Shown piece by piece: positions 52,758-60,975 of a stretch of 64,000 nt of DNA. The DNA is from Flavobacterium psychrolimnae (GTDB taxonomy: Bacteria; Bacteroidota; Bacteroidia; Flavobacteriales; Flavobacteriaceae). Below the pieces are notes generated by a model that saw nothing but the letters and a program-made list of their open reading frames with translations, ran no database searches and was not told the origin of the DNA. The stretch covers positions 124,001 through 188,000 of the forward strand of contig NZ_QNUX01000002.1 in NCBI RefSeq assembly GCF_003312425.1. The letters are read 5' to 3'. The first letter of the stretch is position 1. The number at the start of each line of letters is the position of its first letter. The translations under genes and the position numbers were made by a program.

Positions 52758-52778
52758 TACAAAACAATCTGTTTTGTA
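52758..52778. promoter_or_regulatory. 21-bp perfect palindrome upstream of the CBASS operon
   Basis: TACAAAACA-N3-TGTTTTGTA, perfect nine-base arms. It lies 77 bases ahead of the CD-NTase ATG and upstream of a weak -7-like CATCTTTG at about 52833. The size and symmetry suit a dimeric repressor site; no regulator gene is adjacent. Confidence 0.55.
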
Positions 52779-52854
52779 TTATACATAGAAGTGTGCACAT
52801 ACAATGCATAAACCTATTTCATCTTTGCAGTAGTAAACTTTAAAACTGTAACCG

Positions 52855-53952
52855 ATGTCCAAAAACTATTACCAATTAATAAACAGAGTAGATCAACGTA
52901 GTAATCCTGATTTATTTCAAATGAAAGCTTTGTATGCAGAGGAAAATGCTACCTCAAAACTTTTTGAAAACAAGAAATTAGCAAATGCTGTGGTATATAT
53001 ATACGTACAAAAGGCAATGAAAGGAGTTGCACCAGATTATACCACCAATAGCAAAATAGCAGCAAACCAAGTAGAGGCGCATTTAAAAAAGAGTCATGGT
53101 AAGGAGGTTCATTTTGAAAGGCAAGGTTCTGTAATGACCAATACGCACATCTTGAAAGACAATGACATTGATTTAGTGCAAATTACAAACAAATCAAAAG
53201 GTGTTGATCATGTAAGACTTCAAAGTACTTTAGCAAATCCCAGTTTATTAAATCCAATAGAACATAAAAATCTAAAAAAACATTCAGATGATTTTAGTCA
53301 ATATGCAGGCAATCAATTATCTGATCTAAAGAATATACGAACACAATCGGAAATCATTCTAGAGTCAACATACAAAGAAGTTGATATACAAAAGGAAAAT
53401 TCAATTTATGTATTGGTTAGTTCTCCCAAACGTGATGTAGATGTGGTTATCGCAACCTATTACAAAGGAATTGATTACATGAAAACCAATTTGAACCATC
53501 GAAGAGGTATTCAGATCTACAATAAAAAATTAGATAGCCTTTCAAACGTAGATTATCCATTTTGGAGTATAAAACGAATTAATGAAAGAAGTATCCTTAC
53601 TAATGGGAGATTGAAAAACATGATACGCTTTATGAAAAATGTAAAATACGATTGTGATACTATTGATAATAAAGGAGCAATACGTAGTTTTCATATTAAT
53701 GCAATTTGTTACAATATTGATGTGAAAAGGTATCAATACGCTTATTTTCTTGATCTTCTTCCAGTAATCAATGACGAATTAATTCAAATATTGAATAATA
53801 AATCATATCGCGACAATATAAAATCAGTAGATGGTACTGAAATAATATTTGAAAAAGACTGTGATAAAAAACTACTTGAAATTAGCTTTTTACAATTCGA
53901 AATCAGTCAGATACTAACAGATTTAGACCTTAAAAATAAAAATTTTATATAA
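52855..53952 (+). CDS. CD-NTase (CBASS cyclic-dinucleotide synthase)
   Basis: 365 residues. The nucleotidyltransferase active site is complete: GS at 91-92 in RQGSVMTNTHI, D104 and D106 in DNDIDLVQI, and a third acidic pair in KRDVDVVIA (D194/D196). Further CD-NTase signatures are GRLKNMIRFMKNVKYD (~255-270) and SFHINAICYNI (~280). It should make a cyclic nucleotide on phage infection; enzymes paired with STING are usually of clade E and make c-di-GMP, which I infer here from the partner. The downstream gene starts on the last base of its stop codon. Confidence 0.88.
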   Translation: MSKNYYQLINRVDQRSNPDLFQMKALYAEENATSKLFENKKLANAVVYIYVQKAMKGVAPDYTTNSKIAANQVEAHLKKSHGKEVHFERQGSVMTNTHILKDNDIDLVQITNKSKGVDHVRLQSTLANPSLLNPIEHKNLKKHSDDFSQYAGNQLSDLKNIRTQSEIILESTYKEVDIQKENSIYVLVSSPKRDVDVVIATYYKGIDYMKTNLNHRRGIQIYNKKLDSLSNVDYPFWSIKRINERSILTNGRLKNMIRFMKNVKYDCDTIDNKGAIRSFHINAICYNIDVKRYQYAYFLDLLPVINDELIQILNNKSYRDNIKSVDGTEIIFEKDCDKKLLEISFLQFEISQILTDLDLKNKNFI

Positions 53953-54659
53953 TGAAGAAATTACAAAATTACATTTTAGAGTTAGCAATAAGTCATATCA
54001 AAATATTTACTTATTTCAGTTATATTTTAAACTTTTTAACAGCAACAATAATTTTGTTCTGGCTGTTAAAAAAGAGTATCCCAAATTTGGAGCATATAGA
54101 TTTAGAAGCATTAGTTACTATCGTTTCATTTTTAGCAGTCACCTTAAACCAGTTAAATAGAAAGCTTTTTGAGAAAACGGAGTATTCACCGGCTGATGTT
54201 TTAGCATTAGGATATGTCAATAATTTTCTCGTTCCAGTCATAACACAACTGAAAGAAGATGGGATAAAAAAACCTAGTTTATGTATTTACAAACCCTATA
54301 AAATCAATGAACTTGAAGGTAGTAATATCGATGCTATTAAAGCTGAACTTAGGAATAAAGAGTATTCGTTGGTAGAGGTAAAACTAAATCTTAAACAAGC
54401 CAGAGCGAGAGATATTTTGACTATTCAGAAAAACGATAGTAACCAAATTTATTTTGATTTTCCAAATACGTTGCTATCATTGATAAGTTATATTGATTAT
54501 AAAGCAGAGTCAAAAGCGAATACTTCAACAGACAAAATAAAAACAGAATTAGGAGTAAATCTAATTTTTGAATTTTATAAAAAAATAGAAGAACTTGCTA
54601 AAGAAAAAAGGATCCATAAAAACATTAAATTTTGTACTGCAGATTTAAAACAATTTTAA
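53952..54659 (+). CDS. Transmembrane STING effector (TM-STING) of CBASS
   Basis: 235 residues. Two N-terminal transmembrane helices (YFSYILNFLTATIILFWLL, ~21-39; LEALVTIVSFLAVTLNQL, ~51-68), then a STING domain: the opening helix ALGYVNNFLVPVITQL (~85-100), the strand PSLCIYKPY, the ligand-binding region KQARARDILTIQK (~148-160) and YFDFPNTLLSLISY (~167-180), and a final helix (GVNLIFEFYKKIEELA). In TM-STING systems ligand binding drives oligomerisation and membrane disruption. Start and stop codons overlap with the CD-NTase gene, so the two are translated together. There is no Cap2/Cap3 gene: a minimal type I CBASS. Confidence 0.8.
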   Translation: MKKLQNYILELAISHIKIFTYFSYILNFLTATIILFWLLKKSIPNLEHIDLEALVTIVSFLAVTLNQLNRKLFEKTEYSPADVLALGYVNNFLVPVITQLKEDGIKKPSLCIYKPYKINELEGSNIDAIKAELRNKEYSLVEVKLNLKQARARDILTIQKNDSNQIYFDFPNTLLSLISYIDYKAESKANTSTDKIKTELGVNLIFEFYKKIEELAKEKRIHKNIKFCTADLKQF

Positions 54660-54810
54660 AAGTTGACCAAAAGTTGTTTTTTTAAGTCCTGATAATTATT
54701 TTTTACACTTGACACTTTTATTACAGAGTCATTTATTTAATTAAAATCTTTTTTAGATGTTTATAATAATTGATATGGGTCACTTCTGAAATTTAGATTA
54801 TTTTAAACTT

Positions 54811-55082
54811 TCTAAAAAGATCAAAACAGGTATAATGTGTTCCATTCTAGCCCCTGACAGCCCACATAAAGACAAACAACGCCATTGGAAGCCAATGGCG
54901 CTGTTTTTTGTTAACATCCTTAATAAATTACTTCGCTTAATTCTTTATTATCTTAAAAAGTATCAATCGTAATATTCAGTTTTTGTACACTATTGTAAAA
55001 ACTTTTACTTGATTTCGTAGTGCATATACAACCATAATGAGGCAGACATGTGTTATAAAATTCTGATTATATATAAGTTAGC
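54811..55082. repeat. Composite cassette-boundary repeat, copy A
   Basis: Holds, in order: AATGTGTTCC-like and CCTGACAGCCCACA segments, the hairpin GCCATTGG-N3-CCAATGGC (54881-54899) with six T, TTAACATCCTTAATAAATTA, TGTACACTATTGTAAAA, a degenerate second palindrome and AAGTTAGC at 55075-55082. The order and many blocks are shared with copies at 56674-56971 and 60097-60418. The 440-base gap 54660-55099 contains no gene besides this repeat. Confidence 0.75.
54877..54907 (+). terminator. Terminator hairpin in repeat A, downstream of CBASS
   Basis: Stem AACGCCATTGG / CCAATGGCGCT followed by TGTTTTTT, about 220 bases behind the STING stop codon. Confidence 0.75.
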
Positions 55083-55099
55083 AACTACATCTCGCAACG

Positions 55100-55555
55100 C
55101 TACTGGTCAGCAATAACTATCCTGTAAAAAATCAACGTAAAAATGACGGTATTTACAATGATACTAACGAATATCCCGAAATTCAATGTAGCAATAAAAA
55201 AAAGCATTTCATTAGAAACAACACGAATTCCAGTAGAGCAAAACGATAGAAATAATGATAGTGTACAAGTAATGATTGCAGAGATTACAGTCGATTTATT
55301 AAATTTAATTAATCGACTGTAACTTCCATGACGTTTCATTGCACTTACTGTTGTACTATTTCCTTGAAGTATCAGCGTGAGAATTGCTAATAAAAAGCCA
55401 AACAATGTTGACGATATCGAAATTACTTTATCTAAAAAACTTGAATCGAATATAAACGAAAAACTCACACTATATTTATACGATATAATAACGCATACAA
55501 AACCACAAACATAGGCAAGTAGCTTTTCTATCCAATATCCTAAACTTTTATTCAT
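55100..55555 (-). CDS. Four-helix membrane protein
   Basis: 151 residues with four predicted transmembrane helices (YVCGFVCVIISY; STLFGFLLAILTLILQ; STVISAIITCTLSLFLSF; a long final helix from IATLNFGIFVSIIV to the end) and a short basic loop (SAMKRHGSYSRLIKF). It overlaps the end of the upstream gene by four bases (ATGA), so the pair is translationally coupled. No family is recognised; the soluble-plus-membrane pairing inside a defence island suggests a membrane effector. Confidence 0.7.
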   Translation of the reverse strand: MNKSLGYWIEKLLAYVCGFVCVIISYKYSVSFSFIFDSSFLDKVISISSTLFGFLLAILTLILQGNSTTVSAMKRHGSYSRLIKFNKSTVISAIITCTLSLFLSFCSTGIRVVSNEMLFFIATLNFGIFVSIIVNTVIFTLIFYRIVIADQ

Positions 55556-56496
55556 AAAAACATTCTATCAAAATCTACTTCACAATTATTATGAAGTTCT
55601 AAAATCCGTTGTGTGCGCTGAGTTTCCAATAGATTTGCTTGTTCTCTAGGCTCTTCTAACTGAATAAACTTAATATAGCGATCCGCTACTAAATCTATCT
55701 TCTTCAATTTCCTTGCACCTGCTTCGTAACCCGAAACAACTACTTTTTTAACATTTTCGCTATTTCGACCTTGCATCAATCTCCCAGCGTCATTTAAAAT
55801 ATCTCTAATACTCATTGCCGCTAAACCCTCTCCTTTATTTGGTCTCCCTTCAACCTCAAATTTAGCAAAGACCTTTGATGAATTTAATTGCCGGCCACTT
55901 TCGATTGCGCTAAATAAAGCATTATTTTGATGTTCAAAATCCTCTACAATACGATCTGGTCTAGCTATTTCAACCTCAATAGACTTATGAAAGCCAAAAT
56001 TCAAAATCCTGTTATATTCATCATGCGTTAAAATTACTTCAAACTTCACTCGAAAAGTTCTAAAGAGTTCTGATTGTCCTGCTTGGAGTGCCGAATAAAT
56101 AAAATCCACGAAATGGTCCAAATAACAACCCGACTTATTCGACTCGTACATTATTATGTTTCTGTTTTTATCATATAGAAAAACATTTCCATATGCTAAT
56201 CCCTCCTCGATATTTAGCCCAATTCGCGAAAATGTTCTATTACCTTTATGTTTTTTTGGCGGAACACTAGAATCGCGGTTTGTTTCTAATAGACAAATTA
56301 TATAATCATCGGTGTTTCTCATGATCTTAAATTCTACTTCTTTTCCTTTAATTGGCAACGAAATATTCTGCAATTCTGGAATCGTCAAAATTTCTGCAAA
56401 TGAAATTTCACTCGGTAAATTTTCCATTGTCATAATGTTAACTTTGAAAAATTCAATCTTTTTTCTTTTAAGAGCCATACTATAAAAATTATTCAT
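55552..56496 (-). CDS. DUF6731-like protein paired with a membrane protein
   Basis: 314 residues from the ATG at 56496; an alternative start at 56478 (MALKRKKIEFF) is equally good. The block SRIGLNIEEGLAYGNVFLYD then IIMYESNKSG (~90-122) and FHKSIEVEIARPDR (~173-186) fit what I recall of DUF6731-type proteins, whose function is unknown. The C-terminal half (RDILNDAGRLMQGRN ... KVVVSGYEAG) is mixed alpha/beta. With the membrane gene it forms a two-gene module bounded by repeats A and B, read against the surrounding direction. Confidence 0.6.
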   Translation of the reverse strand: MNNFYSMALKRKKIEFFKVNIMTMENLPSEISFAEILTIPELQNISLPIKGKEVEFKIMRNTDDYIICLLETNRDSSVPPKKHKGNRTFSRIGLNIEEGLAYGNVFLYDKNRNIIMYESNKSGCYLDHFVDFIYSALQAGQSELFRTFRVKFEVILTHDEYNRILNFGFHKSIEVEIARPDRIVEDFEHQNNALFSAIESGRQLNSSKVFAKFEVEGRPNKGEGLAAMSIRDILNDAGRLMQGRNSENVKKVVVSGYEAGARKLKKIDLVADRYIKFIQLEEPREQANLLETQRTQRILELHNNCEVDFDRMFL

Positions 56497-56556
56497 CTAT
56501 TAGGGTGTAAATTACGTAAAAATTTTTATAGTTTGATAAAGCCAATAACAGCCTTA

Positions 56557-56642
56557 GCGAGATTGGGGATTTAGTGGAAATAACGTTTTTTATCATATAT
56601 TCGTTTACCCGAAAATAATCACCTTCAAAATCCCAACCTCGC
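56557..56642. repeat. Inverted repeat between the DUF6731-like gene and repeat B
   Basis: Arms GCGAGATTGGGGATTT (56557-56572) and AAAATCCCAACCTCGC (56627-56642) pair with one mismatch and one slipped base around a 54-base loop; AAGTTAC follows at 56654. It has the general look of a folded recombination site. Confidence 0.45.
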
Positions 56643-56673
56643 CAAAAGCTAGTAAGTTACAAAAATTACATCA

Positions 56674-56971
56674 TTTTATATTTTCAAAAAATGTCAAAAT
56701 AGGTATTAAGTGTTCGATTACAAATCCTGACACTCCACAGGAAGACAAACTAAGCCAATGGGAGACAGTACCTTTGTCTCAATCTAATTCAAAAATTACT
56801 TAGATTAATTTTTCCTTATATAAAAAAAATAAATTTCAATTTGCCCAAAAAGCCGATCGTATCGCTGTTTTTTTTGTAGTATTGTAGAACTTTGCGCTTA
56901 ATTAATTAGCGTATATAAATTCATCAACAAGTAGATATGCGCTATAAAATAGCGGTTATACATAAGTTGGC
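56674..56971. repeat. Composite cassette-boundary repeat, copy B
   Basis: Shares TTTTATATTTTC, AATGTCAAAAT, AAGTGTTCGATTACAAATCC, TGACA-TCCACA and AGACAAAC blocks with copy C; the first hairpin is replaced by GAGACA / TGTCTC (56762-56780). GTAGTATTGTA follows, then the palindrome CGCTAT-AAA-ATAGCG (56940-56954) and AAGTTGGC (56964-56971). The next gene starts 30 bases later. Confidence 0.75.
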
Positions 56972-57001
56972 AGTAATTTATCAAACCCTTAGGTAATTTT
57001 C

Positions 57002-58066
57002 ATGAAAGCAGGTATATGTAAACTTTGTAAAAAGAAAGCGGCAAGTTCAATCGCTTCCCATGTTTTTTCTCATTTTTTTATAAAGTCAATGCTGAATCCA
57101 CTTGATGAAAACAAAAGAGGCTATGGTTCCAGTTACAGTATATCAAGTACTAAGTTTTTGAATGTTTTTTTTGAAAGAAAATTCAATCCTGAAAAAATAA
57201 CTGAAGCACTTGGCAGGGAAATAATGGACAATGAAATCGAAGCTCTTGTTGATCATTATGCAGTAAAATTTATACTCTGTAAAGACTGCGAAGACAGATT
57301 TGAAAGAATAGAAACTTATTTTAATGATATTGTATTCAAACAAGTTTTTGAAAATAAATATAAGCTAACCAAAATTAACAATAATCAAATAATACATTCA
57401 TTAGAAAATGCAAACAACAACATTATTAGGTTGTTTATTATTTCGTTGATTTGGAGAGCATCAATTACAAAATTTGATAATTTCACTTTGGGTCATCGTG
57501 ATCAAGAGCAAATAAGAATTTTATTAGATAAATCTCTTGATTTAGATTTAAAAGAAATCGAAGTAAAATCGAGAATTTATGAAAAGGAAATTAGATCATA
57601 TCCAATGATGCTATTTTCTACACGTTTTTTTTCAGACACTACTAGCAATTTGGTTCATATTGAAAAATCTAATTCTACATATTTCTTCAAGATTAATGAA
57701 TATATTATTCTATTTGGGACAAAGCAAAATCAGATAAGATCAAATACGAACTATTTATATGGGTTATCAAAAATAATCCATTATAAGGAGTCAATAAATA
57801 TTGATGAAAATACTATTACTGTAACTGAAATTCCTGGTTCAGATTTTCATTCAATCAAAGAAGAGATTTTTTCAAAACTTGGAGAAGAGTTTATTATTCA
57901 ATTGGTGAAAATTTTCACTACTCTTTATGAAAAATTTCATGGAATGAGAGTGACAGAAGAAATAGTCAAAGAGTTTCTACTTGATTTTACTGAAGAAGAT
58001 ATTACAATTGCTGAAAAATATTCACCTGAAAATATTAAAAAGAAAATCTCAGAATATCTAAATTAA
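57002..58066 (+). CDS. Hypothetical protein with HNH-like zinc cluster
   Basis: 354 residues. CKLCKKK (6-12), SHVFSHFF (~18-25) and CKDCEDRF (~98-105) form a Cys2...Cys2 zinc arrangement like the outer frame of HNH nucleases, but the catalytic His-Asn pattern is not convincing. The remainder (IIRLFIISLIWRASITKFDNF; FYPMMLFSTRFF-like segments) has no recognised domain. It is first in a three-gene plus-strand module with a dual nuclease and an Abi_C-like gene. Confidence 0.6.
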   Translation: MKAGICKLCKKKAASSIASHVFSHFFIKSMLNPLDENKRGYGSSYSISSTKFLNVFFERKFNPEKITEALGREIMDNEIEALVDHYAVKFILCKDCEDRFERIETYFNDIVFKQVFENKYKLTKINNNQIIHSLENANNNIIRLFIISLIWRASITKFDNFTLGHRDQEQIRILLDKSLDLDLKEIEVKSRIYEKEIRSYPMMLFSTRFFSDTTSNLVHIEKSNSTYFFKINEYIILFGTKQNQIRSNTNYLYGLSKIIHYKESINIDENTITVTEIPGSDFHSIKEEIFSKLGEEFIIQLVKIFTTLYEKFHGMRVTEEIVKEFLLDFTEEDITIAEKYSPENIKKKISEYLN

Positions 58067-58079
58067 ACTACTACCAAAA

Positions 58080-58203
58080 GCCGGTAAGCGAAATTGCCCG
58101 ATTCAATAAACCGGAATATTTTATTTCACTGAGAAATACTATCTTGGCAGAGAAAACTCAGCCCGTGTTTTGGGTAAATTCACTTACCGGCGACACGTTG
58201 GGA
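58080..58203. repeat. Large inverted repeat ending in GTTGGGA
   Basis: Arms GCCGGTAAGCGAAATTGCCC (58080-58099) and GGGTAAATTCACTTACCGGC (58172-58191) match at 17 of 20 positions around a 72-base loop, followed by GACACGTTGGGA. It lies between the zinc-cluster gene and the Mrr-type gene and has the shape of an attC-like recombination site. Confidence 0.55.
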
Positions 58204-58233
58204 GAAATATTGCCAAAAATCGTATAAAACCTT

Positions 58234-59175
58234 ATGGAAGAAGAATCAAAAATAATTGCGAGAATTGAAAAACTTTTTGAGGAACTTGATTTTCAAATAA
58301 GTGACATGCAAGGTGGACCAGGTAATAGGGGCACTGATGTAATGGCTATCAAAAGTTTAGAAGATAATAAATCTTATGGAGTTGCTATAGAAATAAAATC
58401 TAACAAAAACCTAAATCAGGCTATAAATTACGGGATTGAAACTTTAGAAAGAGTAGATTCTCAAACCAATTTCGATAAGTTATTACTTGTCATAAATAAA
58501 AATGGTCAAATCAATATCAAAGACTCAGAACTAATAAAACAGTACCAATTAAAACAACCAACAAATATTGAGATTATTACTCTTGATAATTTAGAAACTT
58601 GGGTTAAAGATTTAAATGAAATACTTGAAAATAAAGAAGAAAATGAAGTATTTATATTGATTAGTAATTTTACTAAACAACTAATTTCATTAATTGCTAA
58701 AGACCCTAATAATCTAATGAATCTGGAATGGAGAGATTTAGAAAGAACAATATATCAAATATTTAATGAAATAGGATTCAAGGCAACATTAACACCACCT
58801 AGCAAAGATGGCGGTAAAGATGTTATTCTTGAATGCGAAATAGAAGGAACTCCAAAATCTTACATCGTTGAAATCAAACATTGGAGATCTCAACAAAAAG
58901 TTGGACAAAAAGCAATTCAAGAATTTACTAAAGTAATAATAAACGAAAAACGAGAAAAAGGTCTGTATTTATCTACTTATGGTTATACTCAAAACTACTA
59001 TGAATGTTTAAGTAAAACTGAACGAAATCTTGTTGGATTCGGCGAAAAAGAAAAGATTGTTGAATTATGTCATACTTATGAGAAAATTAAAAATGGATTG
59101 TACTTGCCAATGAATTCTCTTGAAGATTTGTTGTTTCAAAATGTTAAGCTCTCTCCTAAAGGCCAAAACAGCTAA
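58234..59175 (+). CDS. Protein with two PD-(D/E)XK domains, Mrr-type restriction nuclease
   Basis: 313 residues. N-terminal domain: RIEKLFEELDFQISDMQGGP, then RGTDVMAI and GVAIEIKSNKN (~30-60), a complete D...E-x-K site. C-terminal domain (~165-270) is Mrr_cat-like: WRDLERTIYQIFNEIGFKA, SKDGGKDVILE and YIVEIKHWRSQQKVG, a second D...E-x-K. Both sites look intact. Mrr proteins cut modified DNA. It shares a strand and 35-base spacing with the Abi_C-like gene, suggesting one defence module. Confidence 0.8.
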   Translation: MEEESKIIARIEKLFEELDFQISDMQGGPGNRGTDVMAIKSLEDNKSYGVAIEIKSNKNLNQAINYGIETLERVDSQTNFDKLLLVINKNGQINIKDSELIKQYQLKQPTNIEIITLDNLETWVKDLNEILENKEENEVFILISNFTKQLISLIAKDPNNLMNLEWRDLERTIYQIFNEIGFKATLTPPSKDGGKDVILECEIEGTPKSYIVEIKHWRSQQKVGQKAIQEFTKVIINEKREKGLYLSTYGYTQNYYECLSKTERNLVGFGEKEKIVELCHTYEKIKNGLYLPMNSLEDLLFQNVKLSPKGQNS

Positions 59176-59210
59176 AACATGTCACATTCTAATTTGTTAA
59201 TAAAAATATT

Positions 59211-60056
59211 ATGTCAGAAATAACCATTCGAGAAAAAGCTAAAATTGAAAAATTCTTAGGAATGAGTAGCGGTTACGTGGCTGATTTCTCGGACAGAACT
59301 TTTCATGAATTTGTTGGTGTAGTTACAGGTCTCGATATTGACGATCCCAAATATCATTACGCTTCAAATTCAAAAGCCAACAGACTCAGACAATTTATTA
59401 AAGTTGAAGATGACCAAACTATAGGTAAATTAATTCAAGAGATGTGTTATCATTATTTTGATGTTTTAGTGGAGGGTCAAACAAAAACATGGTATCCTCA
59501 AGACGATGATAAATTAAAAGAAAGCCAAGAACTTTATCATGAATGTCTCAATATAGCTCAAAGATTACAAGGTAATGTTGTTGAAAATATTAGTGCATTA
59601 AAACCAAACTCTGACGATACCGATTTTAAAAAACTTGCTGAATCTATAAGAGAAAGTATAGAAAAAAATTTACCCGAAGTTGCTCTAGATCGTTTACACA
59701 CTTTTGTGATGAAATATATTCGCGAACTTTGCAAAAAACATGGGATTGAATATGAAGTTGACGAGTCCCTGCATAGCATTTTTGGAAAGTACATAAAATT
59801 TCTAATTGCAAATGGGAACATAGAAACTGAAATGTCGAAGAGAATTCTAAAAACTTCGATTAGTAATTTAGATTCTTTCAATGACGTCAGAAATAATAAA
59901 AGTTTCGCACATGATAATCCAATTCTTAATTATGAAGAAAGTGTGTTAGTTTTCAACAACATTTCAAATATGATAAAATTTATTCAAGCTATTGAAAATA
60001 AATTAAATAAATCAAAAGAAGAAAACAAAACCGATTGGGAAGATCCCACGTTTTAA
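59211..60056 (+). CDS. Abi_C-like abortive-infection family protein
   Basis: 281 residues. The N-terminal ~100 resemble an AbiJ-type N-terminal domain (FLGMSSGYVADFSDRTFHEF). The C-terminal half is Abi_C/HEPN-like: ALDRLHTFVMKYIRELCKKHG (~165-185) and SFNDVRNNKSFAHDN (~227-241), which contains R-x6-H, a HEPN ribonuclease motif. It would act as an RNase effector of abortive infection. It is last in the module and is closed by repeat C. Confidence 0.75.
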   Translation: MSEITIREKAKIEKFLGMSSGYVADFSDRTFHEFVGVVTGLDIDDPKYHYASNSKANRLRQFIKVEDDQTIGKLIQEMCYHYFDVLVEGQTKTWYPQDDDKLKESQELYHECLNIAQRLQGNVVENISALKPNSDDTDFKKLAESIRESIEKNLPEVALDRLHTFVMKYIRELCKKHGIEYEVDESLHSIFGKYIKFLIANGNIETEMSKRILKTSISNLDSFNDVRNNKSFAHDNPILNYEESVLVFNNISNMIKFIQAIENKLNKSKEENKTDWEDPTF

Positions 60057-60096
60057 TTGCCTTCGTCAAAGCTGAAAAACGTTATCAAATACTTTG

Positions 60097-60418
60097 TTTT
60101 ATATTTTCGAAAAACGTCAAAATTGGAACAAGGTGTTCGATTACAATCCCTGACAGCCCACACAAAGACAAACAACGCCATTGGATTCCAATGGCGTTGT
60201 TTTTAGTTAACATTCTTGACAAATTAGTTCGCTTAATTTTTTGGATCAAAACCAAAACCTAATTATCACAAAAACAAATATCAGTTTATTTAAAAAAAAC
60301 AATCGTAGTATTATGTTTTGTGTACTATTGTAAAAAGACACCCTTGCTTATTTAGCACATATACACCAATAAAGAGGTATATATACGCTTTAAAGTAGCG
60401 TATATATACAAGTTAGCC
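60097..60418. repeat. Composite cassette-boundary repeat, copy C
   Basis: The best preserved copy: TTTTATATTTTC, AACGTCAAAATTGG, AAGGTGTTCGATTACAATCC, CTGACAGCCCACACAAAGAC, the terminator hairpin (60174-60198), TTAACATTCTTGACAAATTA, GTGTACTATTGTAAAAA, then a perfect palindrome GTATATATACGCT-N7-AGCGTATATATAC (60377-60409) directly followed by AAGTTAGCC (60410-60418). Confidence 0.8.
60174..60204 (+). terminator. Terminator hairpin in repeat C
   Basis: Twelve-base perfect arms AACGCCATTGGA / TCCAATGGCGTT with a one-base centre, then GTTTTT. It ends the three-gene module. Confidence 0.85.
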
Positions 60419-60975
60419 GTCATTGCGGAAATTAGGATAAATAACAAGAAGATGCCGAAAAACTAACTAATGAACTTTTAAAATTCTACTAAACAATAAA
60501 GCAGTACACAACAGCTACAACAGATTTGGACAATTGGCTTAATGGAAAGTTGATCTTGTATTTAATGATTTGGCAAATCCGAAAACAGAGTTTAATTTAG
60601 TCCCAAACCCATTGTAGTACCAAGAAGTTAGGCGTCATTTTTCAAAAAAATACGTTGAAAACATAAAATTAAATGGTAATATTTCTCAATTTTAGTTGCA
60701 ACTCTAATTACAATATTTATTCTAATAGAATTTTTTGAAGATGAATTTTTTTCAAAGAACTATCTTTGAATATCAGAAATAATGAAGGCATTTAATAAAT
60801 GAATTTGTAAAAAACCGATCTAAACAAATGTAAAAATTAATCCTAGGACGGTTTTAATGGCTCAGAAACTGTCCATAATAAGAAATATTTGAATTTCAAG
60901 TATTTTCTGAAACCATTATCCCAAAATGTTTCATCAATAAGTTTTTTGACAATATTTTTTTCTGTTCCTTTTTTA
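60419..60975. other. Gene remnant and spacer at the right edge of the island
   Basis: No intact gene. A second AAGTTAGGCGTCATT at 60625-60639 matches the end of repeat C (60410-60424) at 14 of 15 bases, so 60425-60624 looks like a cassette whose content has decayed. The rest to 60975 is A+T-rich and shows no structure I can name. The element's right attachment site may lie here but was not identified. Confidence 0.45.

Noticed and set aside
60035..60262. 75-residue ORF overlapping the end of the Abi_C-like gene and repeat C
   Set aside because: It reads through the terminator hairpin of repeat C, and the other repeat copies do not maintain the frame.
56674..60418. CRISPR array
   Set aside because: The repeats are about 300 bp, only three copies, spaced kilobases apart with genes between, and no cas genes are present.
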